DNA of 64,000 bases. It comes from Aureivirga sp. CE67 (lineage in GTDB: Bacteria > Bacteroidota > Bacteroidia > Flavobacteriales > Flavobacteriaceae). The notes below the pieces were generated by a model. That model worked only from the letters and a program-made list of their open reading frames with translations. It was not told the origin of the DNA and did no database searches. Where the stretch lies: positions 680,896 through 744,895 of the forward strand of contig NZ_JADOTV010000001.1 in NCBI RefSeq assembly GCF_015767245.1, given 5' to 3'. The position numbers were made by a program, and so were the translations under genes. This document shows, piece after piece, positions 8,593-17,390 of this stretch (positions within the stretch are counted from its first letter, which is position 1; every line of letters begins with the position of its first letter).

Positions 8593-9087
8593 CTAGCGTT
8601 TTCCTAATTCTATAATCTCCATATTTTCGATTTTTCCTTTGTCTAAAGTAAAACGAAGCATGGTTCTAACTTGGTGAAATCCATATTTCCCTGCTGCTCC
8701 TGGATTTAAATGAAGTAAATTTAAATCTTTATCAAATATTACTTTTAAAATATGTGAATGTCCACAAATGAAAAGTTTTGGAGGATTTTTTGTTAAAATT
8801 TCTTTTATTCTAGCATTATATTTTTTAGGATAACCTCCAATATGTGTGATGAATACATCCACATTTTCAACTGTAAATCTATTATCTAAAGGAAATTCTT
8901 TTCGAGCTTCGGTTCCATCAATATTTCCATAAACAGCACGAAGTGGTTTCAATTCTTTTATAGTGTCCGTAACTTTCAAATCACCAATATCTCCAGCATG
9001 CCAAACTTCATCTGCTTGTTTGATATATTTCAACATTGCATCATCAATATGACTATGAGTATCAGAAAGTAAAAGAATTTTTTTCAT
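8593..9087 (-). CDS. YfcE/MJ0936-type metallophosphoesterase
   Basis: 164 residues from the ATG at 9087, starting MKKILLLSDTHSHID as usual in this family. Metal ligands are seen in LSDTHSH, AGDIGD, GNIDG, ITHIGG and CGHSHI. These enzymes cleave phosphodiesters in vitro; the physiological substrate is unknown. The frame extends 33 codons upstream to 9186, but that part is unlike the family and covers the region of the truA promoter, so the shorter start is chosen. Divergent from truA. Confidence 0.88.
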   Translation of the reverse strand: MKKILLLSDTHSHIDDAMLKYIKQADEVWHAGDIGDLKVTDTIKELKPLRAVYGNIDGTEARKEFPLDNRFTVENVDVFITHIGGYPKKYNARIKEILTKNPPKLFICGHSHILKVIFDKDLNLLHLNPGAAGKYGFHQVRTMLRFTLDKGKIENMEIIELGKR

Positions 9088-9173
9088 AAGATTTGGTTTA
9101 AAATCATTGTTTTTAAGAAAATATTTAGAAAAAACCATAAGAGCACAACCTACAAAAACGGTCAATAATTTCT

Positions 9174-9181
9174 TATCTTTG
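9174..9181 (+). promoter_or_regulatory. -7 box of truA
   Basis: TATCTTTG matches TAnnTTTG exactly and would start transcription near 9188, about 20 bases before the TTG start of truA. No convincing -33 TTG. Confidence 0.5.
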
Positions 9182-9207
9182 CTCATTCACAAAAGTAATT
9201 TATTCCT

Positions 9208-9960
9208 TTGAGATATTTTATAGAACTTGCATATAACGGGAAAAATTTTCATGGTTGGCAAATTCAACCAGATGCTATTTCAGTACAAGAAGTAATTGAG
9301 AAAGGTTTATCCAAAATTTTAAGAGAAGAAATTCAAATTGTCGGAGCAGGACGCACAGATACTGGTGTTCATGCCTCGCAGATGTTTGCACATTTTGAAA
9401 CGGATAAAGATTTATCCAAAGAAGATTATGCGTATAAATTGAATGCTGTTCTTCCGGATGAAGTAGTAATTTATGAAATTTTTCCAGTGACAGACGAAGC
9501 GCATGCTCGTTTTGATGCGACAAGTAGAAGTTATGAATATCGAATTTTCTTAGGAAGAGATCCTTTTTGTATAGATACGACTTTACAATTTCATCATAAA
9601 AAATTAAACGTTGAATTAATGAACGAAGCTGCAAAAGTTTTGTTTAATCATATTAATTTTAAATGTTTTTCAAAAAGTAAGACAGATGTTCGAACTTATA
9701 ATTGTAAAATCTATGAAGCAAAATGGGTTTTAGAAGAAAAACACTTAACTTTTCATGTTAGTGCAGACAGATTTTTGAGAAATATGGTTCGAGCAATTGT
9801 TGGAACTTTATTAGAAATCGGACTTGAAAAGAAAAAAGTAGAAGATTTAGAAAAAATTATTTTAAGCGAAAATCGTTCTAAAGCAGGAGTTTCAGTTCCA
9901 GCAAAAGGATTATTTTTAACAAAAGTGGAATATCCATCAACTATCAGAAGAAATGAGTAG
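9208..9960 (+). CDS. truA: tRNA pseudouridine(38-40) synthase TruA
   Basis: 250 residues. It makes pseudouridine at positions 38-40 of the tRNA anticodon stem. The catalytic Asp51 is in GAGRTDTGVHASQMFAHFET; other family blocks are FHGWQIQ, DATSRSYEYRIF and FLRNMVRAIVGTL. The start is a TTG (9208-9210), chosen because the protein then begins MRYFIELAYNGKNFHGWQ as in homologues and no ATG precedes that block. It overlaps the exporter gene by 8 bp. Confidence 0.95.
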   Translation: MRYFIELAYNGKNFHGWQIQPDAISVQEVIEKGLSKILREEIQIVGAGRTDTGVHASQMFAHFETDKDLSKEDYAYKLNAVLPDEVVIYEIFPVTDEAHARFDATSRSYEYRIFLGRDPFCIDTTLQFHHKKLNVELMNEAAKVLFNHINFKCFSKSKTDVRTYNCKIYEAKWVLEEKHLTFHVSADRFLRNMVRAIVGTLLEIGLEKKKVEDLEKIILSENRSKAGVSVPAKGLFLTKVEYPSTIRRNE

Positions 9961-11722
9961 TAAAGTAACAGGAAAAGCATTTGATGCAAAAATATTCAAT
10001 CGTTTATTAAAATATGCTTTGAAATATAAATGGAAATTTTATATTTCAGGTATTGCAGCAATTCTACTTTCTGTTTTTGCAGGAATTAGATCTATTTTAA
10101 TTATTGATTCCGTAGATGATTATATTGCAAAAAAAGATGCAGAAGGACTTTTATTTTATTCTGTTCTTTTATTGATATTTCTTTTAGGTGAAGTCATTTT
10201 ACAATTAATTTTTATTTACATATCGAATTGGCTTGGACAAAATGTTATTAAAGATATTCGTACAAATTTGTTCAAACATTTAATGTATTTCCGAACTTCT
10301 TATTTTCATAAAAATGCTGTTGGTAAATTAGTTACCAGAGTAGTTTCAGACATTGAAACTATTGCTGCTTTTTTCAGTCAAGGATTATTTATGATTTTTA
10401 GTGATATTCTAAAAATGGGAGTTGTAGCGGTTATTATGCTTTATCAAAACTGGAAATTAGCTGCGATTACTTTCTTGGTTTTACCAATTTTGATTTATGC
10501 TACAAAAATCTTCCAAATTGCAATTAAATCTTCTTTTCAAGAAGTTAGAAATCAAGTTTCAAATCTAAATTCTTTTGTTCAAGAAAGAGTTACAGGAATG
10601 AAAATTGTGCAACTTTTTAATCGTGAAAAAATCGAATATCAAAAGTTCTACGAAATCAACAACAAACATAAAAAAGCATATATCAAAACTGTTTGGTATT
10701 ATTCTATTTTCTTTCCAATTTCTGAAATTTTAACTTCGATTGCCATTGGTCTTTTAGTTTGGTACGGTGGTTTAAATGCTGCTGTAGATAGTTCGATTAC
10801 AGTAGGAGAAATCATCGGATTTATTACCATGGCACAAATGCTTTTCCGTCCACTGAGGCAAATTGCAGATAAATTCAATACGCTTCAAATGGGAATGGTT
10901 GCAGGAGATCGAGTTTTTGAAGTAATGGATACAGAAGAAACACAACCTGATTTAGGAACGAAAACTGCTCCACATTTTAGAGGAGATATCACTTTTGAAG
11001 ATGTTCGATTTAGTTATATTAAAGATGAAGAAGTGTTGAAAGGAGTTTCTTTTGATGTGAAAGCTGGAGAAACTATCGCAATTGTGGGAGCAACTGGAGC
11101 TGGAAAATCGACGATTATTAATCTGATTAATCGTTTTTATGAAATTGATTCTGGAGAAATAAAAGTGGATGGAAATAACATTACAGAATACACAATGGAT
11201 TCTCTAAGAAATCAAGTTTCTGTAGTACTTCAAGATGTTTTCCTTTTCTCTGATACGATTTACAATAATATTGTTTTAGGAAATAAAGATATTTCATTGG
11301 AAGAAGTTCAAGAAGCTGCAAAAGAAATTGGAATTCATGATTTCATTATGTCTTTACCAAAGAATTACCACTACAACGTGAAAGAACGAGGTGTGATGCT
11401 TTCTGCTGGTCAGCGACAATTAATTGCATTTTTGAGAGCTTATTTAAGCAAACCAAGTATTTTGATATTGGATGAAGCAACTTCTTCGATTGATTCTCAT
11501 TCAGAAAAACTTTTACAAAAAGTAACGAAGAAAGTAACAAAAAATCAAACTTCGATTGTGATTGCGCACCGTTTGGCTACAATTAAAAAAGCTTCGAAAA
11601 TCATTGTGATGGACAAAGGAAATATTGTAGAACAAGGAAGTCATAAAGAATTATTGAAAAATCCTGAAGGTTATTATAAAACACTTTATGATATGCAATT
11701 TGCAAACGAAAAATCAGCTTAG
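9953..11722 (+). CDS. ABC exporter, MsbA/MDR type (membrane-ATPase fusion)
   Basis: 589-residue half-transporter: six membrane helices over about 20-310, then the ATPase with Walker A GATGAGKST (379-387), a Q-loop VVLQDVFLFSDT, signature LSAGQRQ, Walker B ILILDEATSSID and the His switch IAHRLATI. It should act as a homodimer exporting lipids or hydrophobic compounds; the substrate is unknown. Its start lies inside the last codons of truA (8-bp overlap), a pairing that suggests translational coupling. The signature has LSAGQ in place of LSGGQ, a common variant. Confidence 0.92.
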   Translation: MSSKVTGKAFDAKIFNRLLKYALKYKWKFYISGIAAILLSVFAGIRSILIIDSVDDYIAKKDAEGLLFYSVLLLIFLLGEVILQLIFIYISNWLGQNVIKDIRTNLFKHLMYFRTSYFHKNAVGKLVTRVVSDIETIAAFFSQGLFMIFSDILKMGVVAVIMLYQNWKLAAITFLVLPILIYATKIFQIAIKSSFQEVRNQVSNLNSFVQERVTGMKIVQLFNREKIEYQKFYEINNKHKKAYIKTVWYYSIFFPISEILTSIAIGLLVWYGGLNAAVDSSITVGEIIGFITMAQMLFRPLRQIADKFNTLQMGMVAGDRVFEVMDTEETQPDLGTKTAPHFRGDITFEDVRFSYIKDEEVLKGVSFDVKAGETIAIVGATGAGKSTIINLINRFYEIDSGEIKVDGNNITEYTMDSLRNQVSVVLQDVFLFSDTIYNNIVLGNKDISLEEVQEAAKEIGIHDFIMSLPKNYHYNVKERGVMLSAGQRQLIAFLRAYLSKPSILILDEATSSIDSHSEKLLQKVTKKVTKNQTSIVIAHRLATIKKASKIIVMDKGNIVEQGSHKELLKNPEGYYKTLYDMQFANEKSA

Positions 11723-11729
11723 TTTTTTT

Positions 11730-11999
11730 ATGAAAGAAAATATTCTAGACTTTCTATATAAAATTGAAAAGGGAGAAATTAAGATATCTTTTGAAAAACC
11801 TATTTATGATGGAAATCTAGTTTTTAAAGCTGAAAATAATTGGGAAGTAACAATTTTTGTAGATACTGGAAAGTGGGATTATATAGACTCTATAAAAACA
11901 TCTGATGGAGAACAATATGATTTTGAAGATTTAGATGAAATAGTAGAAATCAGAAACTATTATCCTCCAAAAGATGTATGTAAAATATTTACCAATTAG
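11730..11999 (+). CDS. hypothetical acidic protein, 89 aa
   Basis: Starts at the ATG at 11730, 7 bp after the exporter stop; an upstream in-frame ATG inside the exporter gene is not needed. The protein begins MKENILDFLYKIEKGEI, has a Trp-rich centre (NNWEVTIFVDTGKWDYID) and an acidic run DGEQYDFEDLDEIVEI. No signal peptide or membrane segment. I do not recognise the family; size and composition resemble immunity-type or antitoxin-type small proteins, but nothing else supports that. Confidence 0.6.
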   Translation: MKENILDFLYKIEKGEIKISFEKPIYDGNLVFKAENNWEVTIFVDTGKWDYIDSIKTSDGEQYDFEDLDEIVEIRNYYPPKDVCKIFTN

Positions 12000-12020
12000 A
12001 GTTTGATGCATGATTTTAAA

Positions 12021-12701
12021 TTAAAAATTAAAGTCTAATTCCAATAAAACAGCACCTTCAAAAATTAATTCATCTGTAGCTGCACTAATATCTTTTCGCC
12101 AATGCTGATAATCAAATTGGAGATTCAAAATTCCCAAACCTTTTCCTTCAGGAGTTTCAGCGAAATCAAAATAACTATAACTCGCACGTTCTGGAGTTAA
12201 TTTAAAAAAGAAATCATTCTGAAAATTATGATCTTCTTCTGGAAAACTCCAAGAAGTCCAATAATGTGAATCTTCATAAGGGTTTTCACCATTAAATTCA
12301 TTCGCTTCAGAAATATAAACTTTCTTATTTGCTACATCGGAATTATCTAGAGTAATCAATAAATCACCTCCATCAATCACTTGTCCTTCCTGATATCCAA
12401 CAAAATATTGATTCAAAAGATTCTTCACACGATACGTTGCAGCAATCGTATCCAACTCTTCATTTATTTCATAAGATTCCAACTGAAAATCAGCTTTTGT
12501 TGGATATGGAATACTCATATTAAAAAATTCATCTCCTCCTGCTTGTCTGTCAAAAACACCTGGTTTAAAATCAAAATAAATTTTAGATTCATTATCAATT
12601 TTTACCATGCTCGTAGTATCATCATCGCTTAGACAGGAGGAAAAAAGCAATGGTAAAAGGAGTAAATAACTCCATTTTAGTTTGTTAAAAAGACTTTTCA
12701 T
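12021..12701 (-). CDS. hypothetical lipoprotein, 226 aa
   Basis: Leader of 22 residues ending LLLPLLFSSC and an acidic tail (LSDDDTTS), so it is a lipoprotein likely exported to the surface. The rest is rich in aromatic and acidic residues with strands such as LLITLDNSD, GLGILNLQFDYQHW and GAVLLELDFNF. I do not recognise a domain. It ends 21 bp after the preceding plus-strand gene stops (convergent) and has its own upstream region. Confidence 0.65.
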   Translation of the reverse strand: MKSLFNKLKWSYLLLLPLLFSSCLSDDDTTSMVKIDNESKIYFDFKPGVFDRQAGGDEFFNMSIPYPTKADFQLESYEINEELDTIAATYRVKNLLNQYFVGYQEGQVIDGGDLLITLDNSDVANKKVYISEANEFNGENPYEDSHYWTSWSFPEEDHNFQNDFFFKLTPERASYSYFDFAETPEGKGLGILNLQFDYQHWRKDISAATDELIFEGAVLLELDFNF

Positions 12702-12820
12702 AATAATTTGGTTTTAAAGAGTAAACCTCTCAATAATTAAACCTAAAGAAATAATCATTTGTTTTTTATGAGTAAATTCACTCTTTTAACATAAAAACGT
12801 TAATTTAAAGTTTAAATATT

Positions 12821-13738
12821 TTATTGAAAATGAGGTAAAACGTATTTCCCTAAATCATCTAGAACTTTTTCTGCAGACCTTGAACCGTATTTTAAATTCA
12901 AAATAACATGATTTACACCAAAAGATTCTAAAATCTTCAAATGCTCTATTAAATAATTTGCTCCAAGCTGAAAACCTAAATGAATAATAGATGGTTTTGC
13001 AGAAGGATCTTCTAATAAATCAATGTATAATGACTGAAAAAAAGGTTTCCAATACTGCTCTTTTTTATTCAAACTTACCTCCCATTTTTCCAAAGACTGC
13101 TTTAAGAAAGTATAGTTTCTTGGATAATAAATCCATCCATCTCCATGTTCTGCAATCCAATCTAAAGATTGTCCAGAATGACCTGTAATCAAAAATGGCG
13201 TTTTAATATTTGTTTTAGGCAACAAATCAACATCTCCTTTTATTTCTCCAAAATGATTTGAAGAGTACGATGGATATGAATTTTCTAAAGATTTTATGTA
13301 ATGAAAATTTTCTCTAAAGAGTTCAGATTTTAATTCTAAGTCTTTATTAAATGCTGGAAATTCAATTGGTCTATCACCAGAAGCTACTCCTAAAATCAAT
13401 CTTCCATTTGATAATTCTTGAAAACTAGAAATAGATTTTGCTGTATGTATCGGATGTCTTAAAGGTAAAACTAAACTACCTGTAGCTAATTTAATCTTCT
13501 TTGTATGGTTCATAATATGTGTCATATAAACCCACGGATCATACAATTGGCCAGCGTCTCCAAAACTCGGAACATGTAATGGGACATCTCTAAACCATAA
13601 AGCCTTAAAACCAATCTGTTCTGCTTTTTGAGCTAATTTTATTTGATTTTTCATCCTTGGAACAGAACCTTTATAAGATTCTATTGGAAGAAAAATCCCT
13701 AAAGTTAATTTTCCTTTTTTTGCTATATTTTCTAACAT
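12821..13738 (-). CDS. luciferase-type flavin oxidoreductase, BA3436-like
   Basis: 305 residues from the ATG at 13738; a TTG eight codons earlier overlaps the upstream gene and is less likely. It carries TLGIFLPIESYKGSVP, ALWFRDVPLHVPSFGDAGQLYDPWVY, GSLVLPLRHPIHTAKS and GRLILGVASGDRPIEFPAF, which match the LLM subfamily named after BA3436. These enzymes use FMN or F420-like flavin to oxidise small organic substrates. It follows the RidA-like gene by 7 bp and lies in the cluster with a quinone reductase and a LysR regulator. Confidence 0.85.
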   Translation of the reverse strand: MLENIAKKGKLTLGIFLPIESYKGSVPRMKNQIKLAQKAEQIGFKALWFRDVPLHVPSFGDAGQLYDPWVYMTHIMNHTKKIKLATGSLVLPLRHPIHTAKSISSFQELSNGRLILGVASGDRPIEFPAFNKDLELKSELFRENFHYIKSLENSYPSYSSNHFGEIKGDVDLLPKTNIKTPFLITGHSGQSLDWIAEHGDGWIYYPRNYTFLKQSLEKWEVSLNKKEQYWKPFFQSLYIDLLEDPSAKPSIIHLGFQLGANYLIEHLKILESFGVNHVILNLKYGSRSAEKVLDDLGKYVLPHFQ

Positions 13739-13745
13739 CTTTTTC

Positions 13746-14219
13746 TTATTTAATTTCAACAATCACTACTAACATCAAACATGCATCGTACGGAATTGCT
13801 AAAGAACCCGATACAGTTCTTGCATGTTTTTTATTTTCTCCTTCAAAAATTTCTGTAACTAAATCAGAAGCTCCATTCAACATTTTTGGTAATTGAGATC
13901 CATTTTTATGAAGAAAAAAACCATCAATTCTTACTATAGATTTCACTTCATTTATTTCTTCAGAATAAACTAATTGTTTAAGAACATTGGCCATTGTCAA
14001 CTTTGATACTCTATAACCATATTCTAAAGTCGTTTCATTAATTTTCCTTTGAAGTAAATTATTATTTTTAGTCATTGGCATTTGACCAGATATATATGCT
14101 AAATCCCCCACTCTTTTAACAGAGACATAGTTTCCTGCTGGTTTTGGAGGATCTTCGTCTATATCAAAATTCTCAATTTTGATATTTTTTAATTTTGTGT
14201 ATAAACCTTTTCTATCCAT
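13746..14219 (-). CDS. RidA/YjgF family protein
   Basis: 157 residues with the chorismate-mutase-like RidA fold: PPKPAGNYVSVKRVGDLAYISGQMPMT near the start, a central helix, SIVRIDGFFLHKNG, and HARTVSGSLAIPYDACLMLVVIVEI at the end. The Arg in ARTVSGSLAIP corresponds to the active-site Arg region of reactive enamine deaminases, though this longer form with a 30-residue N-extension belongs to a less studied branch. It is the middle gene of a three-gene set, which suggests removal of a reactive imine or enamine made by the flavin enzyme. Confidence 0.85.
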   Translation of the reverse strand: MDRKGLYTKLKNIKIENFDIDEDPPKPAGNYVSVKRVGDLAYISGQMPMTKNNNLLQRKINETTLEYGYRVSKLTMANVLKQLVYSEEINEVKSIVRIDGFFLHKNGSQLPKMLNGASDLVTEIFEGENKKHARTVSGSLAIPYDACLMLVVIVEIK

Positions 14220-14291
14220 TTTTTTTATGTTTTAAAATGGAGCAAACATTTTACTATCTACTCCATTTATTGATAAATCACTACGAAATAA

Positions 14292-15317
14292 TTAAGGAAT
14301 AAGTACAATATTTCCTTTCACTTTCCCATTCACCAAAATATCATGCGCTTTATTTGCATCGGATAATGGTAAAGTTGTATCTAAAAGAGGTTTGATCTTT
14401 CCTTGTTTCACTAGCTCAATTGCAAACTCAAGATCTTCTTTTGTTCCCATAATAGAACCTTTAATACTTATCTGTTTAAAGAACAAACTTCTTACATCAA
14501 AACTCACATTTGGACTATCTACAAATCCCATAGAAACTAAAATTCCTTTTGGTTTCAATAGTTCTATACTTTGGTTTAAAAATTTTCCTCCCAAATTATC
14601 TATTACAACATCTGCTCCTTTACCATTTGTCCATTTTTGAACTGAAGAAATTAAATCCTCTTTCTTTGAATTAATTACTACATCCGCACCAAGATTTTTT
14701 ATAAAATCTATATTAGTATCCGATGTTGTTGTTGATAAAACTTCTGCACCTAAAGCTTTTGCTATTTGTATATTAAAACTTCCTGTTCCAGATGCCCCTG
14801 CAAGCACAACTACTTTATCTCCTTTTTTCACTTCACCAACTTCTTTTACAGCTCGTACACCTGTAACTGCCACCATCGGAAGAGTCGCAATTAGTTCTGG
14901 GCTCAAATTCGTAGTGTCTTTTATCACAAATTTCGCAGGTACTTTAATGTATTCTGCATAGGTTCCATGATTTGCTGCCCCAATGATTCCATAAGAAGAA
15001 GCAAGCGTCATAGGATTTATATTTTCTTCTTCTTTTTTCATAGGATAACCGGGTACAGGAATTACTCTTTCTCCTATTTCAAAATTATTTACATCTACCC
15101 CAATTTCTAAAATTTCTCCAACAGCATCTGATCCTAAAATGTGTGGAAAAGGAATATTAGGCATCATTTTCCCTTCTCTTAAATAATGATCTAAACGATT
15201 AACTCCTGTAGCTAAAATTTTAATTAAAACTTCATCTGAAGCTGGTTTTGGAGTGTCTATTGTTGTGTATTCTAATACATCTGTATCTCCAAATTTTCTA
15301 ATTATGGATGCTTTCAT
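14292..15317 (-). CDS. NADPH:quinone reductase-like zinc-independent dehydrogenase
   Basis: 341 residues of the medium-chain dehydrogenase family: GroES-like N-domain (VLIKILATGVNRLDHYLREG, PHILGSDAVGEI) and a Rossmann domain with the dinucleotide loop VVLAGASGTGSFNIQIAKALGAEV and DVVIDNLGG. The catalytic zinc Cys is replaced (TGVNRLD), as in quinone oxidoreductases. It probably reduces quinones or enones with NADPH. First gene of the cluster and divergent from the LysR gene across a 94-bp region. Confidence 0.88.
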   Translation of the reverse strand: MKASIIRKFGDTDVLEYTTIDTPKPASDEVLIKILATGVNRLDHYLREGKMMPNIPFPHILGSDAVGEILEIGVDVNNFEIGERVIPVPGYPMKKEEENINPMTLASSYGIIGAANHGTYAEYIKVPAKFVIKDTTNLSPELIATLPMVAVTGVRAVKEVGEVKKGDKVVVLAGASGTGSFNIQIAKALGAEVLSTTTSDTNIDFIKNLGADVVINSKKEDLISSVQKWTNGKGADVVIDNLGGKFLNQSIELLKPKGILVSMGFVDSPNVSFDVRSLFFKQISIKGSIMGTKEDLEFAIELVKQGKIKPLLDTTLPLSDANKAHDILVNGKVKGNIVLIP

Positions 15318-15411
15318 CTTTATTATATTTTTGTTTTATGAAGCAAAATTATTGTAAATTTACATATTGAAAAAACAGATTAAAACGATTAAATAATCTA
15401 AATTTACGATA
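15318..15411. promoter_or_regulatory. divergent promoter region, LysR and quinone reductase
   Basis: 94 bp between two divergent starts. It holds AT-rich symmetric stretches such as GATTAAAACGATTAAATAATC (from about 15377) and GTAAATTTAC (about 15354-15363, a perfect palindrome), plausible LysR contact sites. No exact TAnnTTTG was found, so promoter positions are uncertain. Confidence 0.5.
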
Positions 15412-16272
15412 ATGAATTTACAACACATTAAATATTTTATCGCTTTAGCAAATACCAAAAACTTTACAAAAGCAGCTGAACAAGTGTTTGTTGTTCAGTC
15501 TACTTTTTCGGCTGGAATCAAAAAATTAGAAAGTCATTTGGGGGTAAAATTATTTGAAAGAGATAAAAGAAATGTTAGTCTTACTTCTGCAGGAGAGATC
15601 TTATTACCTAAAGCAATGGAAATAATGAATAATTGGTATTCGATTGAAAAAACGTTTGAAATTCAATCTAGTTTAGAACTTAGAATTGGTTTTGTCCAAA
15701 ATATTGATGTTAATGTAGTTTTACCTTTTATAAATGAATTTAAAAAGCAATACATCAACTCAGAAGTACAAATTTTTGAAGAAAAACACGACGTACTTTT
15801 AAATAAATTAGACACTAATGAAATTCACGCATTCTTTACCGAAGAAAGAAAAATTGATCTAGAAAAATATCATATTTATGATATAGCAGACGAAGAATTA
15901 TTCTTTGCTGTAAATTATAAACATCCTTTTGCAAAGAAAAAATCAATCAAACTTTCTGCTTTAGAAAATCAACCTTTTATTGAAAGAAGTCATTGCATGT
16001 TATACAATGATGTTTTCTCAGTTTTAAAAGAAAGAAATATTCAACCTAAAAAAGTTTTTACAGCTCATAATAATGAAACTGTTGGAGCTTTGATTACTTC
16101 GGATATGGGAGTAACACTAATGCCTAAACCATTTTTTGAAATGCCTGAAGTTAAGTTTCTAAAAATAGAAGATGCTGTATTAGCAAGGAAAATAATTTTA
16201 GTTACAAAATCATCGGGAATTTTGAAAGAAGTGAAAGATTTTCTAAGAGTCATAAATTCAAATGATCAATAA
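15412..16272 (+). CDS. LysR-family transcriptional regulator
   Basis: 286 residues. N-terminal winged helix-turn-helix typical of LysR (MNLQHIKYFIALANTKNFTKAAEQVFVVQSTFSAGIKKLESHLGVKLFERDKRNVSLTSAGE, about 1-60), then a periplasmic-binding-like effector domain. As usual for this family it is divergent from the genes it probably controls (quinone reductase, RidA-like, flavin oxidoreductase). Its last 7 bp overlap the convergent membrane peptidase gene. Confidence 0.92.
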   Translation: MNLQHIKYFIALANTKNFTKAAEQVFVVQSTFSAGIKKLESHLGVKLFERDKRNVSLTSAGEILLPKAMEIMNNWYSIEKTFEIQSSLELRIGFVQNIDVNVVLPFINEFKKQYINSEVQIFEEKHDVLLNKLDTNEIHAFFTEERKIDLEKYHIYDIADEELFFAVNYKHPFAKKKSIKLSALENQPFIERSHCMLYNDVFSVLKERNIQPKKVFTAHNNETVGALITSDMGVTLMPKPFFEMPEVKFLKIEDAVLARKIILVTKSSGILKEVKDFLRVINSNDQ

Positions 16273-16988
16273 GGCAGCAAAACAGGCCCTAAAATTTTAA
16301 ACCAAAAAACATAACCAACTAGACTTCCAAAAAATCCACTTAAAAGTAATGTGAATCTTGTTTTACGCGGGATAATTATAAAAAATAAATAAGAAAGAAT
16401 AAGTAAACCTAATAAACTAGTAAGAATTGTAATAAAACCATCGTATAAATTTAAATAATGAGATATTTTAATTTCATCACTATTTCCATTAAAAACACCT
16501 CCTCTCGACGTTAAGGTTTCAGAAATAACTCCTGTCAGAAAATTAAAAATTGGTCTTAACCAAAAAAGCGTCAGAAATACGAAAATCCAATCGATGAATT
16601 TTATTCCAAATTTTACAATATTCTTCCTGCGAAAAAATAAAAAAACAATACCCAAAGTCCCTGTCAGCATTGTTTGAATAGGTCCTCCAAGAATAACAAG
16701 AAATGATTTAAAATTTCTTTCTTCTGTTATTTCATTATAATAATCTGCTTCAGGAAATGAAACTCCATTATCTATAAAATATTTATTATTTGAATAAATT
16801 TCGAAAATTTCTGGGTCACAATCTGGATCATGATAAATCATTCTTCCATAAAAAAGCGTCGTATCAAATCCTAAATATTTTGCAATTAAAATGTGTCCAT
16901 ATTCATGTGAAAGTGTTCCAAATATGGTGAAAAATACAAATCCTAAAGAAAGAAAAATCGCTTGTTTTGTGTTGAAGGTAAATTTCAT
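16266..16988 (-). CDS. membrane protein with M50-type HExxH motif
   Basis: 240 residues, about five or six membrane segments. The first segment contains LSHEYGHILIAKYLGF, the zinc site HExxH of site-2-protease-like peptidases. A second zinc ligand motif (N/D-PG type) is not obvious; LRPIFNFLTG in a later helix might replace it. A small soluble loop (DPDCDPEIFEIY) lies between helices 1 and 2. It may be a divergent intramembrane peptidase; activity is unproven. Ends convergently with the LysR gene. Confidence 0.65.
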   Translation of the reverse strand: MKFTFNTKQAIFLSLGFVFFTIFGTLSHEYGHILIAKYLGFDTTLFYGRMIYHDPDCDPEIFEIYSNNKYFIDNGVSFPEADYYNEITEERNFKSFLVILGGPIQTMLTGTLGIVFLFFRRKNIVKFGIKFIDWIFVFLTLFWLRPIFNFLTGVISETLTSRGGVFNGNSDEIKISHYLNLYDGFITILTSLLGLLILSYLFFIIIPRKTRFTLLLSGFFGSLVGYVFWFKILGPVLLPY

Positions 16989-17066
16989 GTTTTTCCTTCA
17001 AAGAAATTAAAAGCAAAGTATATTTCAAAATATATTTAACTGAATTTCAAGACTAAAATATATTTT

Positions 17067-17384
17067 TTATGCTACAAAAATGAATAAACTAATTGGTGTG
17101 ATAAAAACGATTAAGGTCAAAATAGCTAAAAACAAAGCAAAAAATCTTCTTTTGTTTTTATTTATAATTCCAAGTATTGCAAAAATCAAGGAAATTAAAA
17201 AAGGAAGTGATAGAATTATTATAGCACTTTTTATTCCTCCTGCAACAACTGTTGGTGATACATCTCCTGAAGTTTCAGAGAAATTTTCGGTTAATTCAGT
17301 ATAAAAATAAATTTCAATAATCAGCTTAACCAATAAAATGATTGTTGAAATAATAATAGATATTCTAGAATAATTGTTTTTCAT
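17067..17384 (-). CDS. small membrane protein, 105 aa
   Basis: Three or so hydrophobic segments (about 9-29, 51-73, 80-104) and a short loop TENFSETSGDVSP. No family recognised. It lies 7 bp after the 179-residue membrane protein gene and is probably co-transcribed with it. A plus-strand frame over the same region is a shadow made by the AT-rich transmembrane codons. Confidence 0.55.
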   Translation of the reverse strand: MKNNYSRISIIISTIILLVKLIIEIYFYTELTENFSETSGDVSPTVVAGGIKSAIIILSLPFLISLIFAILGIINKNKRRFFALFLAILTLIVFITPISLFIFVA

Positions 17385-17390
17385 ATTTTT

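Noticed and set aside
9088-9186. 33-residue N-terminal hydrophobic extension of the YfcE-like protein
   Set aside because: The family starts at MKKILLLSDTHSH, and the extension covers the truA promoter region on the other strand.
17080-17304. Plus-strand open frame opposite the 105-residue membrane protein
   Set aside because: Lys/Ile-rich reverse reading of transmembrane codons; the minus-strand reading has a membrane-protein pattern.
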